NCBI GenBank assembly: GCA_021234155.1
Contig: JAJEKV010000028.1
Location: 16,728,825-16,792,824, forward strand
Direction of reading: 5' to 3'
Source: Isoetes taiwanensis
Taxonomy: Eukaryota > Streptophyta > Lycopodiopsida > Isoetales > Isoetaceae
DNA length: 64,000 nucleotides
The notes beneath the pieces are model-generated. The model was not told the origin of the DNA and did not search any database. It saw only the letters and a list, made by a program, of their open reading frames with translations. The translations under genes were made by a program, and so were the position numbers. Positions 45,060-56,209 of the stretch are shown here, piece by piece (positions within the stretch are counted from its first letter, which is position 1; each line of letters begins with the position of its first letter).

Positions 45060-45475
45060 TTTAAAACCCTTAAGCCCCTTGGTGATAGGGTTTTAGTGAA
45101 AAAAAGACAAATAGTTGAGGAAAAGACTTCTGGAGGAACCTTGTTACCAACCACGACTCAAAAGCGAAGTAGTTGCCGTTGGTGATGGAAAACAGTTGGT
45201 GACAAAAAGCTTGAGCCCGCTTTTAAAGGTGATTGTTCTTTTACATGGTCGTTGATAATTTAAAACGCCGCCTTGCAAAGATTTTTTTCGTTGTTAAAAA
45301 TGGTTCTAGCCCGACTTACATTTGTTGTCTATAGGTTGGGGATTTGATTGTCTACTCAAAATATGCGAGCACCGAAGTTCAGTTCAATGACAACGACCAT
45401 CTTCTACTTAAGGAAGATGACATTGTTGGGCTCCTTGCCACGGATGATATCAAGGATCTTCAGACCTTTAAATGA
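45060..45475 (+). pseudogene. CPN20: chloroplast Cpn20/Cpn10 co-chaperonin fragment
   Basis: Exon 45060-45228 follows CCCTTGCAG and encodes KPLGDRVLVKK ... EEKTSGGTLLPTTTQ, then by a 1-base frame change EVVAVGDGK. Exon 45335-45475, after CTATAG, encodes VYSKYASTEVQFNDNDHLLL and KEDDIVGLLATDDIKDL, ending in TGA. Order and wording match the first GroES-like domain of plastid Cpn20, the lid that caps Cpn60 in chloroplasts. The second GroES domain is absent and a stop follows DIKDLQTFK. The mobile-loop region (GGTLLP) is present. It sits just inside a CACTA-type end, suggesting capture. Fragment identity is secure, function unlikely. Confidence 0.82.
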
Positions 45476-45899
45476 TGAGCTTAAGTCTTTCTTCGATTGT
45501 CAAGTCGCCATGCAAAGATGAGAATGAAATATTCGTTGCATTATTGAGACGATTTTGAGGCATTGAGTGTCTTTATTTAGGTTTTTTCCTTGTTGTACTA
45601 AATGAGTAACTTTTATATGTTTGCGGCACTTCAACTCTGTTGTATAAGCTTAACCTGCGGCATCCTAAGATTGACTTCGTTAAATGTCCGTGTCAAACAC
45701 ATCAAGCTTCTATTCTAGATGCCCGAAATTATTCCATTTATAGGGAAGCATAAATCCTTCTTCATGATATCCTAGAATAACCGGGGTTCAAATTCATGTT
45801 CTTGAGTTCTTGGAATTATTGGGGTTCAAATCCCGTTCTCCGGTTACGCAGACGATACGAAGAAAAGGCTTGACAATCGGGCGAACCATTGATATTGGC

Positions 45900-46409
45900 A
45901 AGGGTTATTTTAAAAATGAAATCATTGCCATTGATGTGGGCGTTCATTTGCGGCGTGCAAACAACGAGATAACAACGTTGGAACGGCGTATGAAGGGCGT
46001 TATCTGACGCGCCTTATGCGTTGCGAACACGTTGCCAAATATGTCGTAAACAACGTCTACTCTGCGACGTGTAAGCAACGAGATAAGAACGTGTGGAGGA
46101 CGTTACACCGACGTCCTGGACGTTGCAAACATGTTGCATGCACGTCGAAAACAACGTTTCATGGGTGACGTAAAGATAACGAGATTAGAACGTCGTAGCG
46201 ACATATTAACAACGTTACAGCGACGTCGAGGATGTCGCAAAACCACGTTTCACCTACGACGTGACGTCGCCCTGCGACGAATCCTAGGCGACGTCATTTG
46301 CAACGTCCGTGCAACATTTGCAAAGGCGTCTTCATCGACGCGTCGGCGTCTCTATCACGTCGATGTGACGTCACTAACGACGTCGCTAATAGCTCGTTCT
46401 GTAGTAGTG
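45900..46409. mobile_element. CACTA-type terminus with ACGTCG-rich subterminal repeats
   Basis: The right end reads inward CACTACTACAGAACGAGC, a typical plant CACTA (En/Spm) terminus, ending at 46409. About 500 bp inside it are packed with ACGTCG, AACAACG, CGAGATAA and GACGT words in both orientations, as expected for transposase-binding subterminal arrays. The partner end was not found to the left. The Cpn20 exons lie directly inside, so this may be a gene-carrying CACTA element whose left end is lost or lies in the 43-44 kb repeats. Confidence 0.72.
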
Positions 46410-47560
46410 ATTTACATTACACTACATCTGATCTAAACAAACTACAAAAGTAACACATCCCAAAAAAATGGCGCGTCCGCGATGATATTTCTTTGAATTT
46501 TAACCACAAAACTCACTATCCTAGACACTGCTATATGAAACAGTAGCGGTCGGCGCTATTTCTTTCTCGACGGAACCCGCGTAAACTCACTATCCTAGAC
46601 ACTGGCTACATGAAACAAATACGCGGTCAGCTTATTTCAATACCCATGACCCCAAAAAATCGCTTAAAAACAAGAAATTTAACCAGCCCGGAACCCGAGG
46701 CCATCAGATATGCGACCGCCGTCTGGGAACGTCACGGGACCGTAGAAATTCTACTCCACCTTTTCTCCTCGAGCTCCCGGATCAACAGCGCTACTCGCTT
46801 AGAGAGAGAAACACGGGCTTAGAGAGAGAAAGCTAAGGCGCTTAGAGAGAGAAGGAAGGCGGCCTCGGGCCGGGCGAAGGCGGTGATAGTTTGGCGGATG
46901 AAATGAAATGAAAGAAATGAAATGAGAAAATAAACCCGTCGAAATTAATGGCGCTGACAGATTTGGCCCGCCACCGACCCTTGCCTTGCGCCAAATCTTC
47001 CGCTGGTCAGTCACTTGAATTTTAAATTTTGAATTTGAATTTTCCGCCCGATCCACCAATTGAATTCTAAAATTTGAATTCCCCGCCCGTCCCGCCACTA
47101 GAATTTTTAAAATTTGAATTCCCCGCCACTTTTCGCAGATATATTGTGCCATCCCCTCGCCTCAAAGCCGTTTATAAAATCAGTAATGCGAGATATGTTA
47201 AACGAAGGCTTTTTCCTCAGTATTCGCGGTTCGCGATTTTTACGCTCGTCTCGCTTCAACATCCGCTGTACTTGGCCTTTTAGAGGACTTGGCCGCCAAG
47301 TCGACGCCTATTCCGCCTTTAGGCATTGGTTCAAAGAGGCTTCTTTGGGCTACCTTGCCAGTTAGGCGCTTTTTAGTTCTTAGCTTCACTTGGTTAGCGG
47401 TGCGCTTCTTCATTTCATAGCGGCGCTTCTTCATTTGATAGCGGTAGCTTCACTTGGTTAGCGGTGGCTTCTTCATTTCATAGCGGTGCTTCTTCATTTC
47501 ATAGCGGTTCTTCCTCTATTTTGAAGGCGCTACTTGATTCAAGGCTCTTCCCTTCTTTCA
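46410..47560. repeat. repeat-rich 5' flank of the second transposase family
   Basis: No gene. AACTCACTATCCTAGACACTG occurs at about 46509 and 46573. GAATTTTAAATTTTGAATT/CCCCGCC units repeat at 47008-47127. CTTCTTCATTTCATAGCGGT repeats four to five times at 47400-47513. Confidence 0.65.
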
Positions 47561-50435
47561 ATGGCAGATTCTCGATCTACAATGATCCCAAGGTTAGTGA
47601 CTGCTACGTTTTAGTTTAACCGTCGGCAATTTCTCCTATAAGTCTGCGAGAATAATGTTTCTACCACATGTAGTAATCAGTAACTGTAACAATCCAGAAA
47701 TAATGTCATGTAGTGTGTTGTAACTGCAGTGTCTGTAACAATGCAGTAATAATCTTGTGATGCAGCGTAGTAATCTCTACTAATGTGTAATCTGTAATCT
47801 TCATGTCCACGTTGTATCCTGTAGTTATATGTAGTAATCTGTAGTAATCTGTACTGTGTAATCTGCTGTCCTAAGTTTTCCTGTTTTGTTCCTAAGAAAG
47901 CCAAATGGCGCTGGTGCGCCATTAAATCAAATAGCGCAGCCGCGCTATTTACTCAAATGACGCGGCTGCGCTATTTTGTGGCAAATGGCGCGGCTGCGCT
48001 ATTTGAACAAATGGCGCACCCGCGCCATTTGCCTGTTTTGTGAATATTTTATGATCATTTCCGCGGGGTTTCTAACAATGTGTGTGTCATTGCATGCTTG
48101 CAGGAAAAGGACCTTGCAGAACTTCCTCTGTGGGGACGTGGTTGTTGCTAGGGGGCATGAACTGCATAGAGGGCACCTACATGGAAAGAGCATTGACTAC
48201 TTTAAGAACGTCGTCGTGGAGGTTACTGAAGCCATAATTCCATCCCATGTGCTTCCCATTCCATGTGCAAAAATGCGCGGATAACGTTCTTTGGCCGTGA
48301 GGCACATTTATCGAATGGCCTAGGCGTGGCGGAGAATCGTCGGATGCTTCACCAGTATCATCATCCGAGGCAAAAACCCCCACGCCTAGTAGTTCCTCTA
48401 CATCGTCATCACCCAGTTCTCCTTCATCTCAGCCAATGAGCAACACGGAGAACTTGGTGAACTTATGCAGTGACAATGTTGTTGTTGGCAGAGGTCATTG
48501 GCTGAATAGAAGTAGCATCCATGGGAAGGATGTGGATGCACAGAACGTGGTTGTGCAAGTTACCGAGGCTGTGGTGCCAACTCAGGTGCTTCCGATTGCA
48601 TGTGCGGGTGCAGATAATATTGCAGAGGCTGTGGGCACATTCATCGAATGGCCTCGAAGCGATATACGTTTTCATGGCATTGATGCAGCCCATGATGAGA
48701 CACCAGGATCAAACATGGGGACACCTACCTCATACAACTCATACATAGAATCGTGGAGGCGTGATTCTGCGAGATGAAGAGATTGATCCATCAGTGGATT
48801 TAGCTACTCGGTTTGCTTTCATGAGAATACCATCGATGATGATGAGCCACCACCTAGTTACTCAAGAACGAAACTCTTGGAAATGCAAAGTTACCACATT
48901 CTCCATTCTTGTACTAGAACTAAATATCGCGAAGCTATAATTCTATTCGATCCTCGGGATCTTTGTTGATGATGAATTCTTAGGAGACACAAAGGTTGGC
49001 CTTTGTGTTGGAAAAAGGTGCTTCGAGAACTAATGAAAGAGGATCTCGAGATGTCATGCTTGTCGCGAAAAGGCCAAGTGAGAATGCACTTGTTCGGTGG
49101 GAAAATAGCGATGTGATGCTGCTGGATGGAAGGACTGTCTCACAACATCTGCAAGCTCGAGAAGCTAAAGAAAATGAGGATATAGAGCTTGAATCATTTG
49201 AGGACAACATTCAGGCTCAATTCAAACGAAAGAGGAAGTATACTTACACACATAGGATTCCAAGAGAGCCCAAGGGAAAAAGCAAAGAGGAAAGGCTATG
49301 CTCCACAACTTCAATCAATAAGTTCATGAAGTCAAAATCTGCTGCAAAAGTACTTGCAACAAGAAACTTACCAAGCATCAAAATGCATTGAATTAAGAAA
49401 AGAATTTTTATCCCAACCATACAATGCAAGGGTTACGTTTTTTTTTTACGTGCTGAGTGTGACTTACACAGGAGAAGGAGAGGACAGGATAGTGCTCAAG
49501 GGGATGGAATTCTGTCTGGCTGGGTGGCGCATGGCTTTAGGTATCAGTCAGTCAACATTTTACAATTGGAGAAACAGATTTGAAGCAGGTGCAAAGGTAG
49601 TTGAACATGGTATCTGCGGCTCTAAGAAGCCTAGATCCACTACAGCCCAATAGAATGTGTGCTAAAACAGATTCATTCAGAGAATGCTGAAAGTATTCCC
49701 CATAGGAGCAAAAGAGGTAGAGATGATGTAAGAGAGCTTCCTTCCATTCTTAGCTTATACATAAAGAAGTTGGTGCAGTCGTTGAAGAGCTTACAGGAAC
49801 AACTGTAGCCTTGAACTCTTTTTATAGTATATGGAAAAGGGAATTTCCGTGATGTTAGCATTGCAAAAAATACGACCTTCTCTAAATGCAACATCCGCAT
49901 GGTAATCAAGTAAAAGCTGGAAAAAAACAAAAGATACAAGAGAGAGCGAAATCTTGCAATTCAACGTCGGGCTCATATGCTAGAAACAACGTTCTTGCGA
50001 GAAGTCAATATTGGCATTGGAGAGCATTGTCACACGGTCTCGAAAAATCATCTATGTATAATACATGATAAGATGGATCAGGTTAAGACTTTAGTGCCTA
50101 GAAGTCATCATCTAGCAAAATCTGTATGGAGAGGTGATCGCTTGAAGAGCAGTTTGACAGGAGCTCTGACTCATGGGCATAGTGGTCGTGCCTATGGTCA
50201 TTTCTCACTTGATTTATGGAAAGATGATTCAAACTTCCACATTGGTTCACTTTCTAGGATATTGCATAACTTGGAATTGGTACAAGAGGACAAGATAGGT
50301 GACTTATGTGGAAGTAAGCCTGCAGATTGCAAATGGATGCAAGCAGTCAAGGATACCAATAAGTCATATTTAATTAAAGTGGGACAAATCTTGAATTTTG
50401 GGACTCGGACTGAAAATGGGACTCACACACCATAA
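47561..50435 (+). pseudogene. DDE-type transposase, second family (plus copy)
   Basis: Exon 1 47561-47592 (ATGGCAGAT..., AG|GTTAGT); exon 2 from 48104. Two tandem copies of a ~60-residue domain follow: VVVARGHELHRGHLHGK ... VLPIPCA (48130-48330) and VVVGRGHWLNRSSIHGK ... VLPIACA (48475-48665). Each ends in GTFIEWP, and a Ser/Pro linker joins them. The domain resembles the C-terminal region of Ptta/En/Spm plant transposases. Next come a basic YTYTHRIPREPK segment (49230), a helix-turn-helix-like block ALGISQSTFYNWRNRF (49530-49600) and the catalytic block HLCIIHDKMDQ ... YGHFSLDLWKDDSNFHIGS (50045-50260). The frame is broken between 48277 and 48280, by TGA at 48298, and around 48780-49000 and 49660-49970. 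The C-terminal half present in the minus copy is missing. Confidence 0.72.
47903..48030. repeat. array of five 22-bp palindromes in intron 1
   Basis: Five units start at 47903, 47929, 47955, 47983 and 48009 (spacing 26, 26, 28, 26). Each has 9-bp arms of the AAATGGCGC / GCGCCATTT type around a 4-base centre (TGGT, AGCC, GGCT, GGCT, ACCC). Unit 2 has AAATAGCGC paired with GCGCTATTT, a compensated change relative to unit 5; unit 4 pairs G with T. The array lies wholly within the 511-bp intron between exons 1 and 2 of the transposase gene. Confidence 0.9.
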
Positions 50436-50594
50436 AAGAAATTTCTGAATTGATTGCTTGAATAGAATTACACATGACACACATAGAATTGGGTTACTTG
50501 TTTTCCTCATAAATTTTACAAACCACTAGTTGAGATAGTTTTCAAACTTCTCAATATTATGTGCCCTCATACAATGATATAGCATGCAGGTTGC
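50436..50594. other. junction between two tail-to-tail transposase copies
   Basis: AT-rich 160 bp between the 3' ends of the plus copy and the minus copy; it would hold both polyadenylation regions. Confidence 0.5.
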
Positions 50595-53475
50595 TCATGG
50601 CCTTGTCCATCTCCCTTCTTGGGATCTTGTGTGTGTTGTCCTTTGCAACGTGAGAACTTGGATATGACCATACCACACACTCCACCAATTCCCTCCTTTG
50701 AGGGTCAGCATAATTTGCCCTCCACTTCTTCTCCCAGTCAGGTGTATTGCTCCTTCAAGTTGCCCTTCTTGTGTCTCCCAATGGGCTCCCAATATTGAAT
50801 TTGGAATCCGGGATGCAACTCCTCTCCATCGAGGCATAGTGGTGGTTACATCGAGAGAGTGCCACCCCTAACCATATTGGGCAGTCCTCATCATCGGGCC
50901 TTACTAGCACAAAGTATCCTTCCTTGATGTCCTCAAAGGGATCCCACTCGGGAAGATCAAACCACTTCGGCTTTGAGGCCTTACTTCCCAAAACCACTTG
51001 GAACCCTTGTTGGGACCCAAGTGAGCATTCTTAGACGTGCTTGCACCTTGAGAACCCTCTTATCTTGACTCTGGCAAGAACCCGTCTCTTAGCTCCCTCC
51101 CACATGGTCATTCGGTTTCTAAGCATGTCACAACTTTCTCCCGAGTACTTGATTAGGGAGTCCATTTGATTTTTCTTAAGAGTGGAGGTGTGCTTTCCAT
51201 TTTAGAACATCATCCCAATCGTTATGTAATCCTTGATGCCCTTCACCGGTTTGGCTAGAGTCTTTGACTGTCTTGAAGGGAGGTATTGGTTTTGGCTGCC
51301 CTTTAGGAATGAGAACTTCACCAAGCGACACCCTTTTGCCCACAACTTCGATACCTTGTGCGGGCATCCACAACTTGTCACCTGGTCTCCACTTATATTG
51401 CATGATTGGTATTCCATCCCTAACCCAAAACTTGAACTGAAGTGGCTTTGTGTGTCTGTCAAGCGGTCCTTACCATCTAGCAAGTATCCTTCTACAAATG
51501 ATTTCCAATCTGCAACCTCATCCATCAAGAAAGCCATTGGGTTGGGGTCAATGCAGCTCTCAAACACATCCATTAGTTCGGGGAGAGTGGTCCGTTTTCT
51601 CTCTTGAGCTTGGTGGAGAAAGTTCCAAAGAATCCATCTATATCATCATCGTATGCCCAACCATCATGAATCCCACTTTCACAACTTTGAATACTCCCCA
51701 CTTCTTTCAAGTATGACATAGCCCCAAACATCCATCTATTCTTGTTTTCTTTCCAACAGTTGTCCAACTGAACACATAGCTCCTCGGGCAGTGATTTCTC
51801 AAGTAAGGGGAAATCATCCCAAGTCCTCCTTGATTCACCAGACACCTTGGATGTGAGCTTTTTTAGCTGCCTTTAATAACAAAGCGGTTGATCATCCATC
51901 AAAGCCTCAAAAATGGGTGCTGAAGGGGAATACCTCCTCCCTTCTATCGATCCTTTCTCTAGTGTTCTCAGGCACTTGAAAATAGAGCTCACATGGAAGT
52001 TTGGATCATCTCTCCATAGATCAAGCACAAAATGACCATATGTTCCAGTTCCATGACCATGTGTTAATACACCCGCCAGACTTACTTTCATCTGAAAAGC
52101 GTTTTGACAATGCTTGGGTAAAGGATCTAGCTTTGGCAAGAAAGTCTTGTGTTGGTCCATCTTATCATGAATTATACACAAAAATTTGTCTGGCTGCATC
52201 TCAGAAAATGTTCTCCACTGCCAATACAACTGTCTACATGATATTTGGTCCCTTTGGTGATCTGCAAATTGCTCCCTAATTGCCATTCTTTCTTTCTCTA
52301 TTGCAGTTGATGCAAGTGTATCCTTGAGTTGAATGCAAGTGTTGCACTTTGAGAATGGCATGTGTTGTAGGACACTCCACGTGCGAGAAGTGAGTGCTCC
52401 ATAACTTGCTGAAATGTGATTGAGAAAGAGGCCTACCTCCAGTAGTTTCCAGGATGGAGTTGACCTCCTTAAGGCACTCCTTTTGGATATAGTGTTGTGG
52501 CAACACTCTTTGCACCACTCGCACACCGTGCTCGTTCACCTTCGACTTGTGGGGCATAGATTGAGACATGTATCTAACAAAGCTCTCGAAGACTGCAATG
52601 GCCTTGAGAGTATTTGCTCTAGGTTTCAAAGTGAGTGCATTACCATGTTGGAACAAACTGTGCCCTTTTCTAACTTGCTCGATGTCGTAAAATGAAGACT
52701 TGCTCACCCCAAGAATCCATCTCAATGCTCTCATACATACCTTCATGCCCCTCAATTGATATAGTAGCCGTCCTGTGTTTTCATCATAGCTGGAATTCCT
52801 ACACAAGGAGTAAATGAAATTAATCCTATCTTTTTGAAGTTTTGTCCAATGTATTGGGACCTTATCACTGCGAGGTCATCCACATTGTACTGCAGACCTT
52901 TGTGCAATCTAGGTTGCAACACTCTTGTCCCCTAATTGCCTCGGGTTTTCTCTCGGTTGGTGCCATACTTTCCATCCTTTCTAAATATTTGTCACTTCTA
53001 GGCCTCTTGGGCACCCTTGGCTGCCTTCTATGAAAGACATAGCGTCTCTTCCTTGTGATCAAAGGATGCTCATCGACCACCAAATCTTCCACATGGCCTT
53101 GGGTGGGCCTTGGGGTGTGTAGTTCAGTAGGGCATTCTAGAGTATCACCATTCTTGTGTGTAATATATCTAATTGGCCATCTCAACTGAGCTTGGGACTC
53201 CAGCAGCCCTGAGCACACAATGCAATCACTAGAGCTTCCCTGGGACATGATTGTATCAACTTCGATAAGAAGCTTCACAATCCAAGATGTTCATCTCCCA
53301 GCCTCTCATCATTCACACTATCAAATGGATCAACTGCAGTTATTATGCCCTCTGCAAATACCGTCTGGTTGCAAGGGTGCAACAAAAGGCAACCCTTCTT
53401 CCTCCATTGGAGCCTAGGGCAATGGCCTCTGCTGGACTTCCTTGGCTCCATTTTACTCATCTCACATGCTCCCTG
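50595..53475 (-). pseudogene. DDE-type transposase, second family (minus copy, longer)
   Basis: Blocks in minus order: GCLLLHPCNQTVFAEGIIT with GDEHLG, the Ptta-like domain (53450-53290); a Cys-containing linker ending ECCNLDCTKVC (53278-52865); the helix-turn-helix-like GMKVCMRALRWILGVSKSSF (52730-52670); CNTCIQLKDTL and the first catalytic Asp LCIIHDKMDQHKTFLP (about 52170); THGHGTGTYGHFVLDLW (52060-52010); LQLDNCWKENKNRWMFG, the second Asp (51770-51720); YDDDIDGFFGTFS, the third acidic site (51640-51600); and a C-terminal part with VRPDDEDCPIWLGVALS (50910-50850). Metazoan and plant proteins with the same IHDKMD / LDNC-ENKNR / HTHEDID order exist, often filed under domains of unknown function. 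Breaks include a frameshift near 52380, TAA at 51873 and shifts after 51573. It preserves the whole domain order. Confidence 0.75.
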
Positions 53476-53504
53476 AATGAAAAAGCTCACATTAAAACCA
53501 TATA

Positions 53505-53745
53505 GCCCCAAACACCACAAATATGACCATGTGAACCATATAAAACCATACAAACATATTAAATATAACCATATTAAATCATACAACCATATTAACTAAA
53601 ATCATATAACCATATTAAACCATACAACCATACTCATTCTAAACCATATGTAAACATTGTAACCATATATAACCATTGAAACTATTCAACCATTGAAACC
53701 ATATTAAATATATAAGGTAACATATATAAACATATAACCTAACCT
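53505..53745. repeat. AACCATAT-type short tandem repeat
   Basis: AACCATA(T/C), ATATTAAA and CATACAACCAT recur at about 10-20 bp spacing through 240 bp. Confidence 0.8.
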
Positions 53746-54242
53746 TTCATATCTTGTCATGGCGTGCGTGGCCTCCTCGAGAGGCTTTTGTGGCCATGTC
53801 AAGAACCCCGCGACTTGCCACGTCATGGAGGGCATGGCCCCTACGTGACAAGTTTATTATTGCACTTTTCACGAGGTTGAGGGTGCGGCCCGAGTGCTTG
53901 CACCCTCTTCCTCTCCCCCAGACCATTCTTCCTCCCCCGTTTTCTTGAGCTCTGTATTTTCCTTAAAGCCTTTGCTTTTCCGATCAGGCGATCGATCGAA
54001 CCGAGCCATTCCAAGGCCATCTTATGACAGTAGCTTGGTCGACGGATCAGGACGCTTCCAGCGCCGAAGTTCTCGCGCAGATTGAGTGTTCGAGCGGGCG
54101 TTACTGCCTCAGAAGAAAGTGAGGCCCCAAGTCCTTTACTGCATTTTTACTTATATTCTGTTGTTAGAGGCTCTTATTAATCCCTGATACAATTTACAGC
54201 CCGACAAATCCTTATTCACGCTTTGCGAACGACTATACCCAC
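53746..54242. other. leader region with GGCCTCCTCGAGAGGC-type inverted words
   Basis: GC-rich. GTGGCCTCCTCGAGAGGC and GCCACGTCATGGAGGGCATGGC-like pieces form local hairpins near 53765-53845. No coding motif is recognised; it may be the promoter and 5' leader of the short exon at 54243. Confidence 0.35.
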
Positions 54243-54286
54243 ATGGAATCGAACACGGAAGCCTCCTCCTCATCCAGCAAATCCAG
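54243..54286 (+). CDS. short first exon of a spliced gene (candidate)
   Basis: ATG followed by a Ser-rich 14-codon stretch (MESNTEASSSSSKS) and AG|GTATGT. The layout mirrors the other transposase gene in this window, whose first exon (47561-47592) is also tiny, ends AG|GT in the same phase and is followed by a palindrome-rich intron. By analogy it would belong to the decayed gene at 57.0-60.2 kb, but no linking exon can be proven. Confidence 0.35.
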
Positions 54287-54804
54287 GTATGTTTTTGTAA
54301 TATCATACTCTTTTTTAATCTCATTTCTCTGTACTGTTCTCTGTTTTCTCATTAATCTCATTTGTGTCCATTGTTCTCTGTTTTCTCATTAATCTCACTA
54401 ATCTCTCTGTTATCTGTTTTCCTTTTGTATTGTTTTCTGTTTTTGTTATCTTTTTCTTGCTTGTGGTTGAATTGAATACATTGTACAGGCAAAAGTGAGA
54501 ATAGTGGTTAGAGTAGTAGCAAGCAACCGAGATGTCACTCATCAGAGACAGGTTTTAGGAAGTAAGATATTGTAGAGCATTAACAGAAGAGATTCACAAA
54601 AGATATAGCTAAACTGTCTAAGAATGTTTCATAACAGAACATAACTAGGAATGTTTTTCTCCCAGTAAGAACTAAGAATAGGAATTGCTTCACGGAATCT
54701 GCATTTCTAACTCACGAAGCATATCCTCCACTGCGGGGAGACATGCAGGAGTGGCGAGTTGAGAATACTTCGACTTGCCAGCGGTCCGGGAAGTGCAGGC
54801 CTTC
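54287..54804. other. intron-like, T-rich, no gene
   Basis: TCTGTTTTCTCATTAATCTCA-type words repeat at 54335-54425; otherwise featureless. Confidence 0.4.
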
Positions 54805-55014
54805 TTCTCGACTGCATGGTCGAGAACTTCTCGACTTCAGGCGGCGAAGAGGGAGTGTACACTACGGGTGTTGGCGGTTGAGGATTTCTCGACTTCATGG
54901 TGAATTACACCACCTACCCAATGTCTTCACATTCTTTTTAAGCTGCTGCGGCCTTCTCGACTTCGTGAGTCGAGAATGTCATCTACGTCAATGGCCCTTT
55001 TGTGCGGTCGCGAG

Positions 55015-55949
55015 GTGCCTCCACCCGATCTGAGTCACTCTCCTTGAACCATGCTCATCGAATATTGCGAAGAGGGTAACTCCACCTGGGTGGAGGCCTC
55101 GGCGACTAACCAACTTTCGACTTCGTGAGTCGGCCTTGACTCTAGTGCACTCTAGAGCTGGCCTGCAGACAGATCTTAACCACTCTCCTTCTATCTTCCT
55201 CGGACATTGCGAAGGAAGTGGTTTTGATTGTCTGCAGGCCAACTCTTAGCAACCCAATTCTCCTGTGTGTTGGTCGCGATGGCCTCTACCCAATCAAAGG
55301 CTGTCTCCTTGAACCATCTTAGGTAAATTTTTGCGAAGGGGATGGGCTCGATTGGGTGGAGGCCTCTACAACAACTAACCGCGAGGAAACCCGCGAGCTT
55401 CTTTGTATGCATTCTGGCTCGCGAGTGGGAATGCCTTACTAACAGGCACTCCATGTGTACCATCCGGGAGTTCTCGATGGCTAAGGCATTCTATACTTGC
55501 GAGTGAGAATGTAATCTGAAACCAACGATGCGCATTCTCGACTAAGCTGATCGAGAATCCTCTAGCCAGCCAATTCTCACGTATTGTTGGTCGCGTTGGC
55601 CTCTACCGGTCGAGCCACTCTCCTTCGAACCATCTTGACGAATATGTCGAGGGGAGGGCTCGGGCTGGGTGGAGGCCCTACAACAACCACGGAAACCCGC
55701 GAGAGCTGTTGCGCATTCTCGACTTCGCGGTCGAGAATGTAGGCAATAACGTCTCGACTTCATGAAATTAGAATCCTTCAACCAATTCTCTGTCGAGAAT
55801 CCCTTACGACCAAGGCTTGCATTCTCTACAACTCTTGCACTTTTGTTCTCCTGTTTTAGTCCCAAGTGCCTCTAGCACATGAGCCACTCTCCTTGAACCA
55901 TCTTCCTCGAATATTGCGAGAGGGAGGGTTCCGGCAGTGGAGGGGCCTC
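55015..55949. repeat. five related ~80-bp hairpin units
   Basis: Units at 55015-55100, 55160-55240, 55281-55364, 55598-55677 and 55866-55949. Each has outer arms that pair: GCCTCTACCCAATC-type on the left with GATTGGGTGGAGGCC-type on the right, or GGCCTGCAGAC with GTCTGCAGGCC in unit 2. The interior is common: CACTCTCCTTGAACCATCTT, then TCGAATATTGCGA and GGGGAGGG. The outer arms differ between units yet still pair within each unit. Confidence 0.85.
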
Positions 55950-56209
55950 CGAATAACTACAAGAGGATGCATTTTGAACCGCATCTCGATCTATGTACAA
56001 CATTCCAAAAGCTTGTCCAAGAAAAATACACCTAAAAGCGGGCTGTTCTTTACCCCGATCCATTGTTTCCTAGCCGAGCATCTCTCAACCCAGAGAGTAA
56101 ATCATCTCTCGAAGCTGAAAAATGTTGGACAAGGAAACGATGAATCCGTCGAGCTTATCAGCAGTTCCATTATTTAAACACAGACGGCATGTTCTACAAG
56201 CGAAATAAC

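Noticed and set aside
47903-48030. CRISPR array
   Set aside because: The units are palindromes with almost no spacer (4-6 bp), the host is a plant, and no cas-like genes exist.
50595-50997. Separate small genes for the C-terminal frames of the minus transposase
   Set aside because: They follow in order and strand from the catalytic block and are better explained as one C-terminal region broken by frameshifts.
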